From the NCBI GenBank assembly GCA_022839105.1, contig JALHDH010000002.1, positions 1-64,000 on the forward strand: a stretch of DNA of 64,000 nucleotides, given 5' to 3'. The notes under the pieces were generated by a model that searched no databases, was not told the DNA's origin, and saw only the letters and a list, made by a program, of their open reading frames with translations. How positions within the stretch are numbered: the first letter of the stretch is position 1; each line of letters begins with the position of its first letter. The position numbers and the translations under genes are program-made. The stretch is from a bacterium (GTDB lineage Bacteria > Vulcanimicrobiota > Xenobia > Xenobiales > Xenobiaceae). This document shows positions 19,615-27,720 of this stretch, one piece after another.

Positions 19615-19635
19615 GGGCTGGTTGGTCCGTGGCGT

Positions 19636-19851
19636 TCAGGCGGTCCGCTTCACCTGGATCTCGTTGAGCACCTCCACCTCGCCGCAATCCCGCGTGGAGC
19701 GCAGGCTGGGATCCTTGCGCCGGCGGTGCCGGCTCCGATCCCTGCCCAGCGAAACGCAGCGCCGGATGCGGACCCGCGAGGTTCCCCCTTCGTTGATTCG
19801 GACATACTCTTCGACGACGGCCATTCCGCCACAGTGGGGGCATGATGCCAA
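19636..19851 (-). CDS. Small zinc-ribbon-like protein, unknown function
   Basis: A 71-residue basic protein. It starts LASCPHCGG, giving a CxxC knuckle at residues 4-7, and has two further cysteines at about residues 31 and 56 (RIRRCVSLGRD and STRDCGEVEV) separated by a very basic stretch (RSRHRRRKDPSLRS). This suggests a four-cysteine zinc site and nucleic-acid binding, loosely like NrdR-type ribbons, but no family is recognised. The start is TTG at 19851 with GGAGGAGAG seven bases before it. It faces anmK convergently. Confidence 0.55.
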   Translation of the reverse strand: MASCPHCGGMAVVEEYVRINEGGTSRVRIRRCVSLGRDRSRHRRRKDPSLRSTRDCGEVEVLNEIQVKRTA

Positions 19852-20139
19852 TTTGCCTCTCTCCTCCTCCGGTCGCCTCGGGTTCCTGGTTCCGGGGGGC
19901 ACGACAAGCCACTGGCCGGGGTGACGAGAGTCCCTGGAAGGGCGCGACCCGGGCCTTCCGGTCCCTCGACATCCACCATGATAGACTCCGAAAGGCGTGA
20001 AAAAGTTCCCCTCTGTCCGGAAAAGGGCACGTCGGAGTGGCGCGGGGGATTCCGAAGGGTCGTCTAGAACCCCGGATCGAGCCTCGACTCCGACGATCCA
20101 AGGGCCGGAGGAACGGGGGGATGAAAGGATGCAGCACGG

Positions 20140-21018
20140 TTGTTGAGTCCCAGCCTGGACACCTGGAGCACCGTCGTGGCCATCATCGCGGCGCGGACCT
20201 CCGTGACCCTGGCGGCAGCCCTCTATACCAGGCTTTCCCGGACCTATCCGGGATTCTCGCACTGGGTGGCGGGGATGCTCAGCGGGATCCTGGGCTTCCT
20301 GGCTTTGGTCCTGCATCCGTTCATCCCCCTCCCCAGCGTCCTGCTGGCCAATTTCTTCAATTGCCTGCTGGTCGTGTTCATGCTGGACGGAACGGTGCGC
20401 TTCGTCCACGGAGGCCGCATCCGTCGCAGGTGGTACCTTGTCCCCGTCCTGTCCCTGCTGGCGGGGGGGGCACTCTTCGTATTCCAGGACATGCTGCGGG
20501 TCCGGGTCCTGTGGAATACGGTCTTGTTGTCCTTCTTCGCGATCCTGTGTGCCCGCATCTGGCTGCAGAACCGCAGGGAGGGGGCCCTGAGGCTCTCGCG
20601 GATCAGCGCGGGCCTGTGCCTGGCCTATGTGGTCGCCATGTCGCTCCGGGGGATCGACTGGATCATGGCCCCGCCGACCCGCAGCCTCTTCGTCCTGGGC
20701 CCCAGCGAGGCTCTCTTCTTCCTGGCCATCGGCATGATCGACCTGGCCCTGGCTGCCATGTTCCTCGTGCACAACGGCCAGCGCCTGGATTCCGATCTGC
20801 GCGAGAGCGCGGCCCGGGTCCGCCTGCTGACGGGAATCCTGCCGATCTGCTCGCGCTGCAAGAACATCCGCGACGAGGAAGGGCACTGGACCCCCGTCGA
20901 ACAGTACGTGCGCCATCACACCGACGCCGAGTTCTCGCACGGAGTGTGTCCCGGGTGCTTCCGCGAGATGTATCCCGACTTTGCGGATGAGGTCGAAGCC
21001 ATGGGGGGATTCCGATGA
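20140..21018 (+). CDS. Multi-spanning membrane protein with C-terminal CxxC...CxxC signalling motif
   Basis: A 292-residue protein with about seven hydrophobic helices (residues 10-225), then a short cytoplasmic tail. The tail carries LLTGILPICSRCKNIRDEEG, with WTPVEQYVRHHTDAEFSHG and CPGCFREMYPDF after it. This cysteine-rich tail is known as a C-terminal appendage of many histidine kinases and response regulators and probably binds a metal. There is no kinase or cyclase domain. The start is TTG 20140 (or TTG 20143), with AAAGG 10-15 bases upstream. It is coupled to a PilZ-like gene by an ATGA overlap, suggesting a membrane sensor in a signalling operon; ligand unknown. Confidence 0.62.
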   Translation: MLSPSLDTWSTVVAIIAARTSVTLAAALYTRLSRTYPGFSHWVAGMLSGILGFLALVLHPFIPLPSVLLANFFNCLLVVFMLDGTVRFVHGGRIRRRWYLVPVLSLLAGGALFVFQDMLRVRVLWNTVLLSFFAILCARIWLQNRREGALRLSRISAGLCLAYVVAMSLRGIDWIMAPPTRSLFVLGPSEALFFLAIGMIDLALAAMFLVHNGQRLDSDLRESAARVRLLTGILPICSRCKNIRDEEGHWTPVEQYVRHHTDAEFSHGVCPGCFREMYPDFADEVEAMGGFR

Positions 21019-21371
21019 ATCCGGACAGACCGCCTTCCAGGCGGACTCCATTCCGTTCCTCCGAGCCCGAGGCCGGGGACTTCCCCGTCGAGATCTCCCG
21101 GGGGGCGGATTCTCCCTTGTCCGGGATCGCCCGCCAGTTGACCCTGCGCGGCCTGCACATCGATCTCTCTGAGCCCCTGCTCGTGGGCCAGGAGGTCGGG
21201 TTCCGCCTGAACGCCATGGGAAGCCCGCTCCAGGCCAGGGCCTCGGTCTCGCGCTGCACCGAACTGCCCGACGAGCGCTATCGGGTCGTCCTGACCTTCA
21301 CCTCGGAGATGTCGGCCGCCGAGTGCGAGAGACTGGTCCGCCTCCAGGCCCTGCTCCGGACTCGTGGCTGA
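21015..21371 (+). CDS. PilZ-like domain protein (degenerate)
   Basis: A 118-residue soluble protein with a beta-rich core resembling PilZ c-di-GMP receptors: RQLTLRGLHIDLSEPLLVG recalls the DxSxxG motif, followed by VGFRLNAMG and a RYRVVLTFTSEMS strand. The consensus RxxxR switch and the final glycine of DxSxxG are not cleanly present, so c-di-GMP binding is uncertain. ATG 21015 overlaps the stop of the membrane protein gene, and its own 3' end overlaps the next gene by 8 nt. The function is inferred from fold and context only. Confidence 0.45.
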   Translation: MNPDRPPSRRTPFRSSEPEAGDFPVEISRGADSPLSGIARQLTLRGLHIDLSEPLLVGQEVGFRLNAMGSPLQARASVSRCTELPDERYRVVLTFTSEMSAAECERLVRLQALLRTRG

Positions 21372-21840
21372 GGCGAGGCAGCCTTCGGATCCGGCCTTCC
21401 GGGTCGATGAGTGGAGGAGGAGGCTGGGAAGGGGGGCTCGAGTGCGCCTGCGCATGGAAGGCTCGGACATGGCTCCCCACGTGCTTCCCGGAGACATGCT
21501 GGAGTTCGAGGAGGCCCGGTTGCTGGACCTGCGCCGGGACGATATCGTGCTGATCCAGACCCGGGCTGGCTGCCTGCTCCGGCGGATCCTCCAGCGGGTC
21601 CTGAGCGAAGGAGGCGAGCGCTTCGAGGTCGTGGCCGACGGCCTGGAGGCCCCCCCGACCCGACACGGTTTCGACGAGATCCTGGCCCGGCTTGTCTGTC
21701 TCGGCCGGGAGGGCGAGACCCTGCGCCCCGTGGGAGATTCGGTCGGGCGCTCCCGACTGCGCCGGCGCTGGCGCGAGCGCCTGAGGCATCTCTGGATCGG
21801 CTTGTTGCTGCGCCTGGGGCGGGAATCCCGATCAGACTGA
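21364..21840 (+). CDS. S24/S26 peptidase-like protein with substituted catalytic residues
   Basis: A 158-residue protein with an S26/LexA-type beta fold: RLRMEGSDMAPHVLPGDMLE followed by LLDLRRDDIVLIQTRAG. In active relatives the motif is GxSMxP with Ser directly before Met; here Asp occupies that place. The expected lysine/histidine-arginine segment is CLLRRILQRV. It is therefore likely a pseudoenzyme. The basic C-terminus (RSRLRRRWRERLRHLW) may bind membrane or nucleic acid. It starts at GTG 21364, overlapping the PilZ-like gene. The role is unknown. Confidence 0.5.
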   Translation: MAEARQPSDPAFRVDEWRRRLGRGARVRLRMEGSDMAPHVLPGDMLEFEEARLLDLRRDDIVLIQTRAGCLLRRILQRVLSEGGERFEVVADGLEAPPTRHGFDEILARLVCLGREGETLRPVGDSVGRSRLRRRWRERLRHLWIGLLLRLGRESRSD

Positions 21841-21865
21841 GACCTTCCTGGAGGAGCGATCCCTC

Positions 21866-22921
21866 ATGCCGAGAAACAGGTGGGCCAGTTTTTCTTTGGA
21901 GTTCTCCATGCTTTTCGCGACCGCCCCCACCCGGATCGACCTGGCGGGAGGGACCTTGGACCTGCACCCCCTCTTCCTGTTCCTGGAACGTCCTCTGACC
22001 GTCAACGCCAGCGTGGACCTGCGTTCGCGGGCCGAAGTCCGGCCCTTGGAGGGCACTCGGGTGCGCCTGGTCTCCGAGGACCTGGGAGTGGCCCACGAGG
22101 CGCCCCATCCCCAGGACCTGCCCCCGGGTCGGGATCTGGATCTCCTGGCCCGGGCGGTCCGCTTCTACGTCCCCGAAGGGGGGCTGGAGCTGCGGACCCG
22201 GAACACGGCTCCCCGAGGGTCGGGGCTGGGGGCTTCCTCCAGCCTCCTGATGGCCATCTCCAGGGTCCTGTGCCGATTCGGCGGGAGAATGGACTCCGAC
22301 GAGGATCTGATCCGCCACGGGGCCGCCCTGGAGGCCCAGAACCTGGGCATCCCCACGGGGCTCCAGGACTACTATGGCGCCATCCTGGGGGGGATCAAGG
22401 GCCTGCATTTCGGGGTGAGGGGAACCCGCGTCGAGAGTCTTGCCCCCTCGGAGGGCTTCCGCGAGGAGCTCGACCGTTCCCTGCTGCTCTCCTTTACCGG
22501 GATCAGCCACTTTTCGGGAACCAGCAACTGGAACATGCTCAAAGGCTATGTCGAGGGTCAGGGCCAGACCGTCGAGCGGATGCACGCCATCGAAGCGACG
22601 GCGCATGAGATGTGGGAGGCCCTGAGGGCCGAGGACCTGCCCGGAGTGGGCCGGGCCCTGGCCCGGGAGTGGGAGAATCGCCGGGCCCTGGCCGAGGGGG
22701 TCACCACCCCGGGGATCGACCGGATGGTGGAATCCGCCAGGAATGCCGGCGCCCTGGCCTCGAAGATCTGTGGCGCCGGAGGGGGCGGCTGCCTGCTGAC
22801 CCTGGCCCGTCCGGATCGTCGGGAGGCGGTGCGGCAGGCCTTGGAAGAGTCGGGGGCACAGATCCTCCAGGCCCGGCTGGATGACCGGGGCCTGGAGGTC
22901 GAGGAGGCCTGTTGCGCGTGA
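21866..22921 (+). CDS. GHMP-family sugar kinase
   Basis: A 351-residue small-molecule kinase of the galactokinase/heptose-7-phosphate-kinase type. ATAPTRIDLAGGTLDLHP is the substrate-binding N-terminal motif, PRGSGLGASSSLLMAI the ATP-binding GHMP loop, and KICGAGGGGCLLTLA the C-terminal glycine-rich motif. The start at ATG 21866 has a strong GGAGGAG; ATG 21908 (with GGAG) matches the usual family N-terminus better and is a real alternative. The sugar substrate cannot be assigned, as no nucleotidyltransferase or epimerase is adjacent. Its stop overlaps the next start as GTGA. Confidence 0.82.
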   Translation: MPRNRWASFSLEFSMLFATAPTRIDLAGGTLDLHPLFLFLERPLTVNASVDLRSRAEVRPLEGTRVRLVSEDLGVAHEAPHPQDLPPGRDLDLLARAVRFYVPEGGLELRTRNTAPRGSGLGASSSLLMAISRVLCRFGGRMDSDEDLIRHGAALEAQNLGIPTGLQDYYGAILGGIKGLHFGVRGTRVESLAPSEGFREELDRSLLLSFTGISHFSGTSNWNMLKGYVEGQGQTVERMHAIEATAHEMWEALRAEDLPGVGRALAREWENRRALAEGVTTPGIDRMVESARNAGALASKICGAGGGGCLLTLARPDRREAVRQALEESGAQILQARLDDRGLEVEEACCA

Positions 22922-23694
22922 GACCGGAACCGAGTTTCTCCAATCTTCCCCCGGAGCTTCCCGAACCGGGCCAGCCCGAGAACCGCGAGGAGCCCGCCTG
23001 GCGTCTGCCTTTGCTCTTCGGACTCTTCGTCGTGCTGGTGCTGGGCCTGGTCCTCTCGTTCTATCTCTCGCCGCTCCAACGCGGGGAGGATTCTCTCGGC
23101 GGAGCGCCCTCCGGGACCGAGACGGTTCCCCTGGTCCCGCCGACCCCCGTCGTCCCGCCGCCTCCGGTGGCCCCGGAGACCGTGAAGGTCTACGTGGTGG
23201 GAGCGGTCCATCAGCCCGGGGTGGTCACGCTGCCCGCCGGCACGAGGGTGGACGATGCCATCCGGGCCGTCGGGGGCATGCTGGCGGACGCCGATCCCCT
23301 GAGCGTGAACCTGGCCAAGAAGATCCGCGACGAGGATCAGATCGTGGTGCGCTCCAAGAGCGAGACCCGGGCGATGGTCCAGCCGCGCTCCTCCTCGGTC
23401 CGCCCGGAGGGCGGTTTCCAGGAAGGCGTTGTTTCAGAACCCCTGGGGGGCTCCTCCGAGGGGGAGGTGATCCTCGACGAGGGGAGCGCGTCGGCCTCCG
23501 GGCGGTTGAGCCTGAACCAGGCCTCGGCCGAGGAACTGGCGGCGGGGGTCAAGGGTCTGGGACCCGCGCTGTCCCGCCAGATCGTCGAGCACCGCGAGAT
23601 GAAGGGGCCCTTCAACACCTACGAGGACCTTCTGGAGGTTCCGGGAATCGGACCCGCCAAGCTCGAGGAGATCCGGAGTCAGATCGATCTGTAG
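22918..23694 (+). CDS. ComEA-like DNA-binding protein (TM + SLBB + helix-hairpin-helix)
   Basis: A 258-residue membrane-anchored protein resembling the competence receptor ComEA. A single TM helix (about residues 30-52) is followed by a proline-rich linker (VPPTPVVPPPPVAPETV). An SLBB domain comes next (VKVYVVGAVHQPGVVTLPAG, DADPLSVNLAKKIRDEDQI). A C-terminal helix-hairpin-helix pair closes the protein (LSLNQASAEELAAGVKGLG, EVPGIGPAKLEEIRSQI). This order fits dsDNA capture outside the membrane. GTG 22918 overlaps the GHMP kinase stop; TTG 22912 is an alternative. ComEC or ComF are not in the window. Confidence 0.8.
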   Translation: MRPEPSFSNLPPELPEPGQPENREEPAWRLPLLFGLFVVLVLGLVLSFYLSPLQRGEDSLGGAPSGTETVPLVPPTPVVPPPPVAPETVKVYVVGAVHQPGVVTLPAGTRVDDAIRAVGGMLADADPLSVNLAKKIRDEDQIVVRSKSETRAMVQPRSSSVRPEGGFQEGVVSEPLGGSSEGEVILDEGSASASGRLSLNQASAEELAAGVKGLGPALSRQIVEHREMKGPFNTYEDLLEVPGIGPAKLEEIRSQIDL

Positions 23695-23705
23695 GGAGGC
23701 CTGTC

Positions 23706-23921
23706 ATGGAGAAGCTGGTCGGAACCTTGAATCATTCGGACCTGGAAGGCGGAGTCTGGGTCCTGGCCGCCGAGAACGGTCGCCAGTACCACCTGGAGGG
23801 TCTTCCGCAGGCGCTGCATCGGGAGGGGATCCGTCTGGAGATCCAGGGCCAGGAATCCTCCCAGATGAGCCTGGGGATGATGGGGGCCGTGTTCCAGGTC
23901 CGTTCCGCACGCTCGTTGTAG
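23706..23921 (+). CDS. Small protein of unknown function (71 aa)
   Basis: A predicted 71-residue cytoplasmic protein with the look of a small beta-barrel: KLVGTLNHSDLEGGVWVLAA, YHLEGLPQALHREGIRLEI and AVFQVRSARSL. It is reminiscent of small OB-like proteins of uncharacterised families. ATG 23706 is preceded by GGGAGG. It sits between the comEA-like gene (11 nt) and tyrS (14 nt) on the same strand, which supports it being real. No function is assigned. Confidence 0.55.
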   Translation: MEKLVGTLNHSDLEGGVWVLAAENGRQYHLEGLPQALHREGIRLEIQGQESSQMSLGMMGAVFQVRSARSL

Positions 23922-23935
23922 AGCGCATTCGCATC

Positions 23936-25150
23936 GTGGAGTCCTTGAAGTTGTCGATTGAAGAACAAGTCGAGATGCAACTGGCCCGCCTGGAGCGCGG
24001 GACCGCCGAGATCATCAACCGCGAAGATCTGCGCCGGAAGCTGAGCCGCAGTCTTCAAGAGGGCAAGCCCCTGCGCATCAAGCTGGGCCTGGACCCGACC
24101 GCGCCCCACATCCACCTCGGCTTTGCGGTGGTGCTGCGCAAGCTCCGGCAGTTCCAGGACCTGGGCCATCACGTCGTGCTGCTGATCGGGGACTTCACGG
24201 CCCGGGTGGGCGACCCCTCGGGGCGTTCGGTCACCCGCAAGGTCCTCTCGCCTGAAGAGATCGAGGCCAACGCCCGGACCTATCGCGACCAGTTGTCGCG
24301 AATCCTGGACCCCGAGCGCACCGAGGTCCGCTTCAACTCCGAATGGCTCGGGCCCATGGACTTCGCAGCGGTGATCGCCCTGGCCTCGCGCTATACGGTG
24401 GCCCGGGTCATGGAGCGCGACGACTTCGAACGGCGCTTCCGCGAAGGGGTTCCCATCGGCCTGCACGAGATCCTCTATCCCCTGATGCAGGGATACGACT
24501 CGGTGGCCCTGGGCTGCGACGTCGAGATGGGCGGCACCGACCAGAAGTTCAACATCCTGGTGGGACGCGAGCTGCAGCGGGAGTCCGGCCAGGAGCCCCA
24601 GGTGGTCTTCTTGATGCCGATCCTGGAAGGCCTGGACGGGGTCCAGAAGATGTCCAAGAGCCTGGGGAACTACGTGGGGATCACCGAGAGCCCCACCGAG
24701 ATGTTCCTCAAGCTGATGCAGCTTCCCGATTCGAGGATCCGGCGATACTTCGAGTTGTGCACCGATGTGCCCCTGGAAGAGGTGGATGCCCGGCTGGGCA
24801 CCGAGAATCCCAGGGATTCCAAGCGCTGGCTGGCGCGGGAGATCCTCTCCCTGTACCACCCGCGCGAGGAAGCCGAGAAGGCGGACGAGGAGTGGCTGCG
24901 GGTGGTCAGCGCCGGGCAGGTCCCCTCCGAGATCCCCGAACTCCACCTCCAGGCGGGGCCCCTCTCGACCGTGGAGCTCCTGCTGGCCGCCGGTCTGGCC
25001 CCCTCCAGGAGGGAGGCCCGCCGTCTGGTGGAGCAGGGAGCGCTGAGCGTGGATGGGGTGGTTCTGGCCGATCCTTCCGCCCGGATCGAGCCCTGCGAGG
25101 GAACCCGGCTGAAGGTGGGGAAGCGCTGGCGTCTGGTCCGCATCCGGTGA
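23936..25150 (+). CDS. tyrS: Tyrosyl-tRNA synthetase
   Basis: Charges tRNA-Tyr. The 404-residue class I synthetase is of the TyrZ-like long-spacer type. The HIGH-like motif PHIHLG is at residues 57-62, the KMSKS loop VQKMSKSLGNYVG near residue 240, and a C-terminal S4 RNA-binding domain spans about residues 340-404 (STVELLLAAGLAPSRREARRL). The start is GTG 23936, 14 nt after the preceding gene, with no clear ribosome site; TTG 23945 is possible. No T-box leader was recognised in the short upstream gap. Confidence 0.95.
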   Translation: MESLKLSIEEQVEMQLARLERGTAEIINREDLRRKLSRSLQEGKPLRIKLGLDPTAPHIHLGFAVVLRKLRQFQDLGHHVVLLIGDFTARVGDPSGRSVTRKVLSPEEIEANARTYRDQLSRILDPERTEVRFNSEWLGPMDFAAVIALASRYTVARVMERDDFERRFREGVPIGLHEILYPLMQGYDSVALGCDVEMGGTDQKFNILVGRELQRESGQEPQVVFLMPILEGLDGVQKMSKSLGNYVGITESPTEMFLKLMQLPDSRIRRYFELCTDVPLEEVDARLGTENPRDSKRWLAREILSLYHPREEAEKADEEWLRVVSAGQVPSEIPELHLQAGPLSTVELLLAAGLAPSRREARRLVEQGALSVDGVVLADPSARIEPCEGTRLKVGKRWRLVRIR

Positions 25151-25191
25151 GACCTGCCCGTCGCGACGCCCGCGGGTCCCTGGAGGCCTGA

Positions 25192-26616
25192 ATGGGCCCA
25201 GGACCCCTGGTCGATCTGGCCCGATACTCGGTGCCTTCGACCATCCGCCGCCTGGGCGCCGACCCCGGGCCACTCGGACGAGGCGTCACCATCGCCTTCC
25301 TGGACTCCGGGTTCTATCCTCATGCCGATCTGGAGGGGCGCCTGCTGGCCTTCCACGACGCCAGCGGCCAGGCCGGCTCCCTGGAGCCCGAGCAGTGTCG
25401 GAACCCGTGGAACTGGCACGGAATGCAGACCTCGGTGGTGGCGGCCGGAGACGGCAGGCTCTCCAGGGGGCGTTATCGCGGGCTGGCCAGCGGGGCCCGG
25501 GTGGTGCTGGTCCAGGTCAGTCGCCAGGGGCGGATCTGCGACGAACTGATCGTGGCCGGCCTGGAGTGGGTCCGGGCTCATCGCGAGCGTTTCGGGATCC
25601 GGATCCTGAACATCTCGGTGGGGAGCAACCAGGATGGCTCCTTCCTGGATTCAGAGATCGCCCAGGCCGCCGAGGCTGCGGTGGGGGACGGGATCCTGGT
25701 GGTGGCCGCGGCAGGGAATGATGGAGGGCTGCCCCGGGCCCCCGCCAATGCCCCCTCGGTGCTGACCGTGGGGGGCTGCGTCTCGCGCGAGGCCTGCAGT
25801 CCCGAAGAGGTCGAGCTCTATCGCAACAGCTTCGGAGTCCTCCTCGACCTGGTGGTCAAGCCGGAGGTGATCGCTCCCGCGGCCTGGGTCGCCGCACCGC
25901 TGCTCCCCGGCTCGGTCCAGGAGCGCCGGGTGGAATACCTGTATCGCCTGGCCTCGGCTACCGGCGATGAGGCCCGCGACCTGCTGGCCCATCCCGCGCC
26001 CGAGGCGCGGTTGCCCGCCAACCTCCAGGCCCTCCCGCGGGAGACCCTGCGCAGCCTCATCGAAGCCGGGCTGCAGCGCGACAAGGTCGTCTCGCGGCAT
26101 TACCAGCACGTCGACGGAACCTCCTTTGCCGCCCCCATCGTGGCCTCGGTGGCCGCCCAGATGTTGGAGGTCGAGCCCTCGCTCTCGCCGGCCGCGCTCC
26201 GTCAGATCCTCATGTCCACCGCGGACCGGGTCCGCAAGGGGGACCTCCTCTCGCAGGGATGCGGCGTGGTCAATCCCCGGCGCGCCGTCGAGGAGGCCGG
26301 ACAGACCTGGACGCCTACGCAGATCTGCGAGTTGCGCCCGCCTCTGGTGGAGGACGGACGCCTGAGCTTCGTCTACGTCCGCCCTGGGGCCCGACGCGTC
26401 GAGCTTGTGGGAGACTTCAACGGCTGGGAGACCGGGCGGCACTTCTTCGAAGAGGTCCTGGACGGACTGTGGCGGGTCGAGATGGACGCTCCCGCTCCAG
26501 GCCGCTACCACTACAAGTTCCTGGTGGACGGGACGGACTGGCTGGAGGACCCCTCCAACCTCTTCCGCAAGCCCAACGGATACGGGGGATTCGACTCGGT
26601 GCTGAACCTGACCTGA
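25192..26616 (+). CDS. Cytoplasmic subtilisin-like (S8) protease fused to a glycogen-binding (CBM48/AMPK-beta-like) domain
   Basis: A 474-residue fusion. Residues 30 to about 380 form a subtilase with an intact triad: Asp38 (AFLDSGFYPH), His76 (WNWHGMQTSVVAAG) and Ser near 310 (VDGTSFAAPIVASVAAQ). AAAGNDGGLPRAPANAP is the oxyanion region. Residues 395-474 (RRVELVGDFNGWE, GLWRVEMDAPAPGRYHYKFL) are an E-set glycan-binding module like those of AMPK-beta and branching enzyme. No signal peptide or propeptide is seen, so the protein should act in the cytoplasm. ATG 25192 has GGAGG five bases upstream. A role in degrading glycogen-associated proteins is inference. Confidence 0.82.
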   Translation: MGPGPLVDLARYSVPSTIRRLGADPGPLGRGVTIAFLDSGFYPHADLEGRLLAFHDASGQAGSLEPEQCRNPWNWHGMQTSVVAAGDGRLSRGRYRGLASGARVVLVQVSRQGRICDELIVAGLEWVRAHRERFGIRILNISVGSNQDGSFLDSEIAQAAEAAVGDGILVVAAAGNDGGLPRAPANAPSVLTVGGCVSREACSPEEVELYRNSFGVLLDLVVKPEVIAPAAWVAAPLLPGSVQERRVEYLYRLASATGDEARDLLAHPAPEARLPANLQALPRETLRSLIEAGLQRDKVVSRHYQHVDGTSFAAPIVASVAAQMLEVEPSLSPAALRQILMSTADRVRKGDLLSQGCGVVNPRRAVEEAGQTWTPTQICELRPPLVEDGRLSFVYVRPGARRVELVGDFNGWETGRHFFEEVLDGLWRVEMDAPAPGRYHYKFLVDGTDWLEDPSNLFRKPNGYGGFDSVLNLT

Positions 26617-26646
26617 GCGCCCGGGCGACCCTCCGGGAGGGCAGGC

Positions 26647-27645
26647 CTACATCTCGGCCTTGGGGGCCCGGGCCAGCAGGTTCCGCACGGCCTCGGCAAC
26701 CGAGTGCTCTCCCTGCAGGATCCGATGGGTCTCCTCGATCAGCGGGACCTCGATTTCATGGCGCCGGGCCAGCTCCAGGCCGCTTCGGGCCGTCAGGACC
26801 CCCTCGGCCACCTGGCCCAGGTCGGCCAGGATCTGCTCCAGGTCCTCTCCACGCCCCAGGCGCAGGCCGACCTGACGGTTGCGACTGAGGTCTCCGGTGG
26901 CCGTCAGGAGCAGATCCCCCAGGCCGCTCAGTCCCGTGACGGTGGCCGCCTGCCCTCCCAGGGCCACGACCAGCCTTCGGATCTCGGCCAGGCCTCGGGT
27001 CAGGAGGGCCGCGCGGGCGTTCTGACCCATGCCGAAGCCGTCGGTCACGCCGGCGGCCAGGGCGATCAGGTTTTTGAGCACGCCTCCGAGTTCGACTCCC
27101 ACCATGTCCGTCGAGGTGTAGATCCTCATCGCGCCGTGGTGATAGAGGCGGCTGGCGCGCTGGGCGGCCGGGAGGGTGGGAGCGGCCGCGGTCACGGCCG
27201 TGGGCAGGCCTCGGAGCACCTCCAGGGCAAAGGAGGGGCCGGAGAGGACCGAAATCCGCTCCAGCCGACCCCACTCCTCGGCCAGGACCTCCGACATGCG
27301 CAGCAGGGTCTGGAGTTCCAGGCCCTTGGTGGTGCTGACCACCAGGGCTTCCTGAGGAATGGCCTCCCGGGCAGCCCGAGCCACCGGGCGCACGGCCGTG
27401 GAGGGCAAGGCAACCACCACCGCGTTCTTGCCGGCCACGGCGCGTTCCAGGTCGGGCTCGCCCCGGATTCCCGCAGCCAGGCGGAACTCGCCGAAGAAGC
27501 GGGGGTGGAAGCCCGCCTGGACGGCCTCCAGGGCGCGGGGATCCCGGCCCCAGAGGGTCACCTCCAGGCCAGCCCGGCGCAGGTGGTGGGCCTGGGCGGT
27601 TCCCCAACTTCCCGAGCCCAGGACGACGACGGGCCCGGTCAGCAT
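26647..27645 (-). CDS. gpsA: NAD(P)-dependent glycerol-3-phosphate dehydrogenase
   Basis: Reduces dihydroxyacetone phosphate to sn-glycerol-3-phosphate for phospholipid synthesis. The 332-residue protein has the dinucleotide motif VVLGSGSWGTAQAHHLRRAG at the N-terminus, then VVSTTKGLELQTL, and the catalytic lysine helix GGVLKNLIALAAGVTDGFGMG. GLSGLGDLLLTATGDLSRN is typical of the C-terminal domain. ATG 27645 lacks a strong ribosome site. It is encoded downstream of the DEAD-box helicase on the same strand (75-nt gap) and converges with the subtilase gene. Confidence 0.95.
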   Translation of the reverse strand: MLTGPVVVLGSGSWGTAQAHHLRRAGLEVTLWGRDPRALEAVQAGFHPRFFGEFRLAAGIRGEPDLERAVAGKNAVVVALPSTAVRPVARAAREAIPQEALVVSTTKGLELQTLLRMSEVLAEEWGRLERISVLSGPSFALEVLRGLPTAVTAAAPTLPAAQRASRLYHHGAMRIYTSTDMVGVELGGVLKNLIALAAGVTDGFGMGQNARAALLTRGLAEIRRLVVALGGQAATVTGLSGLGDLLLTATGDLSRNRQVGLRLGRGEDLEQILADLGQVAEGVLTARSGLELARRHEIEVPLIEETHRILQGEHSVAEAVRNLLARAPKAEM

Positions 27646-27720
27646 CGGAGTCTCATCAGCACTCGCGGCACGCAGCGCGATTTCCCTCCCCGAGCCGTCG
27701 CCTCCTCTCGCCGGGTCCGT

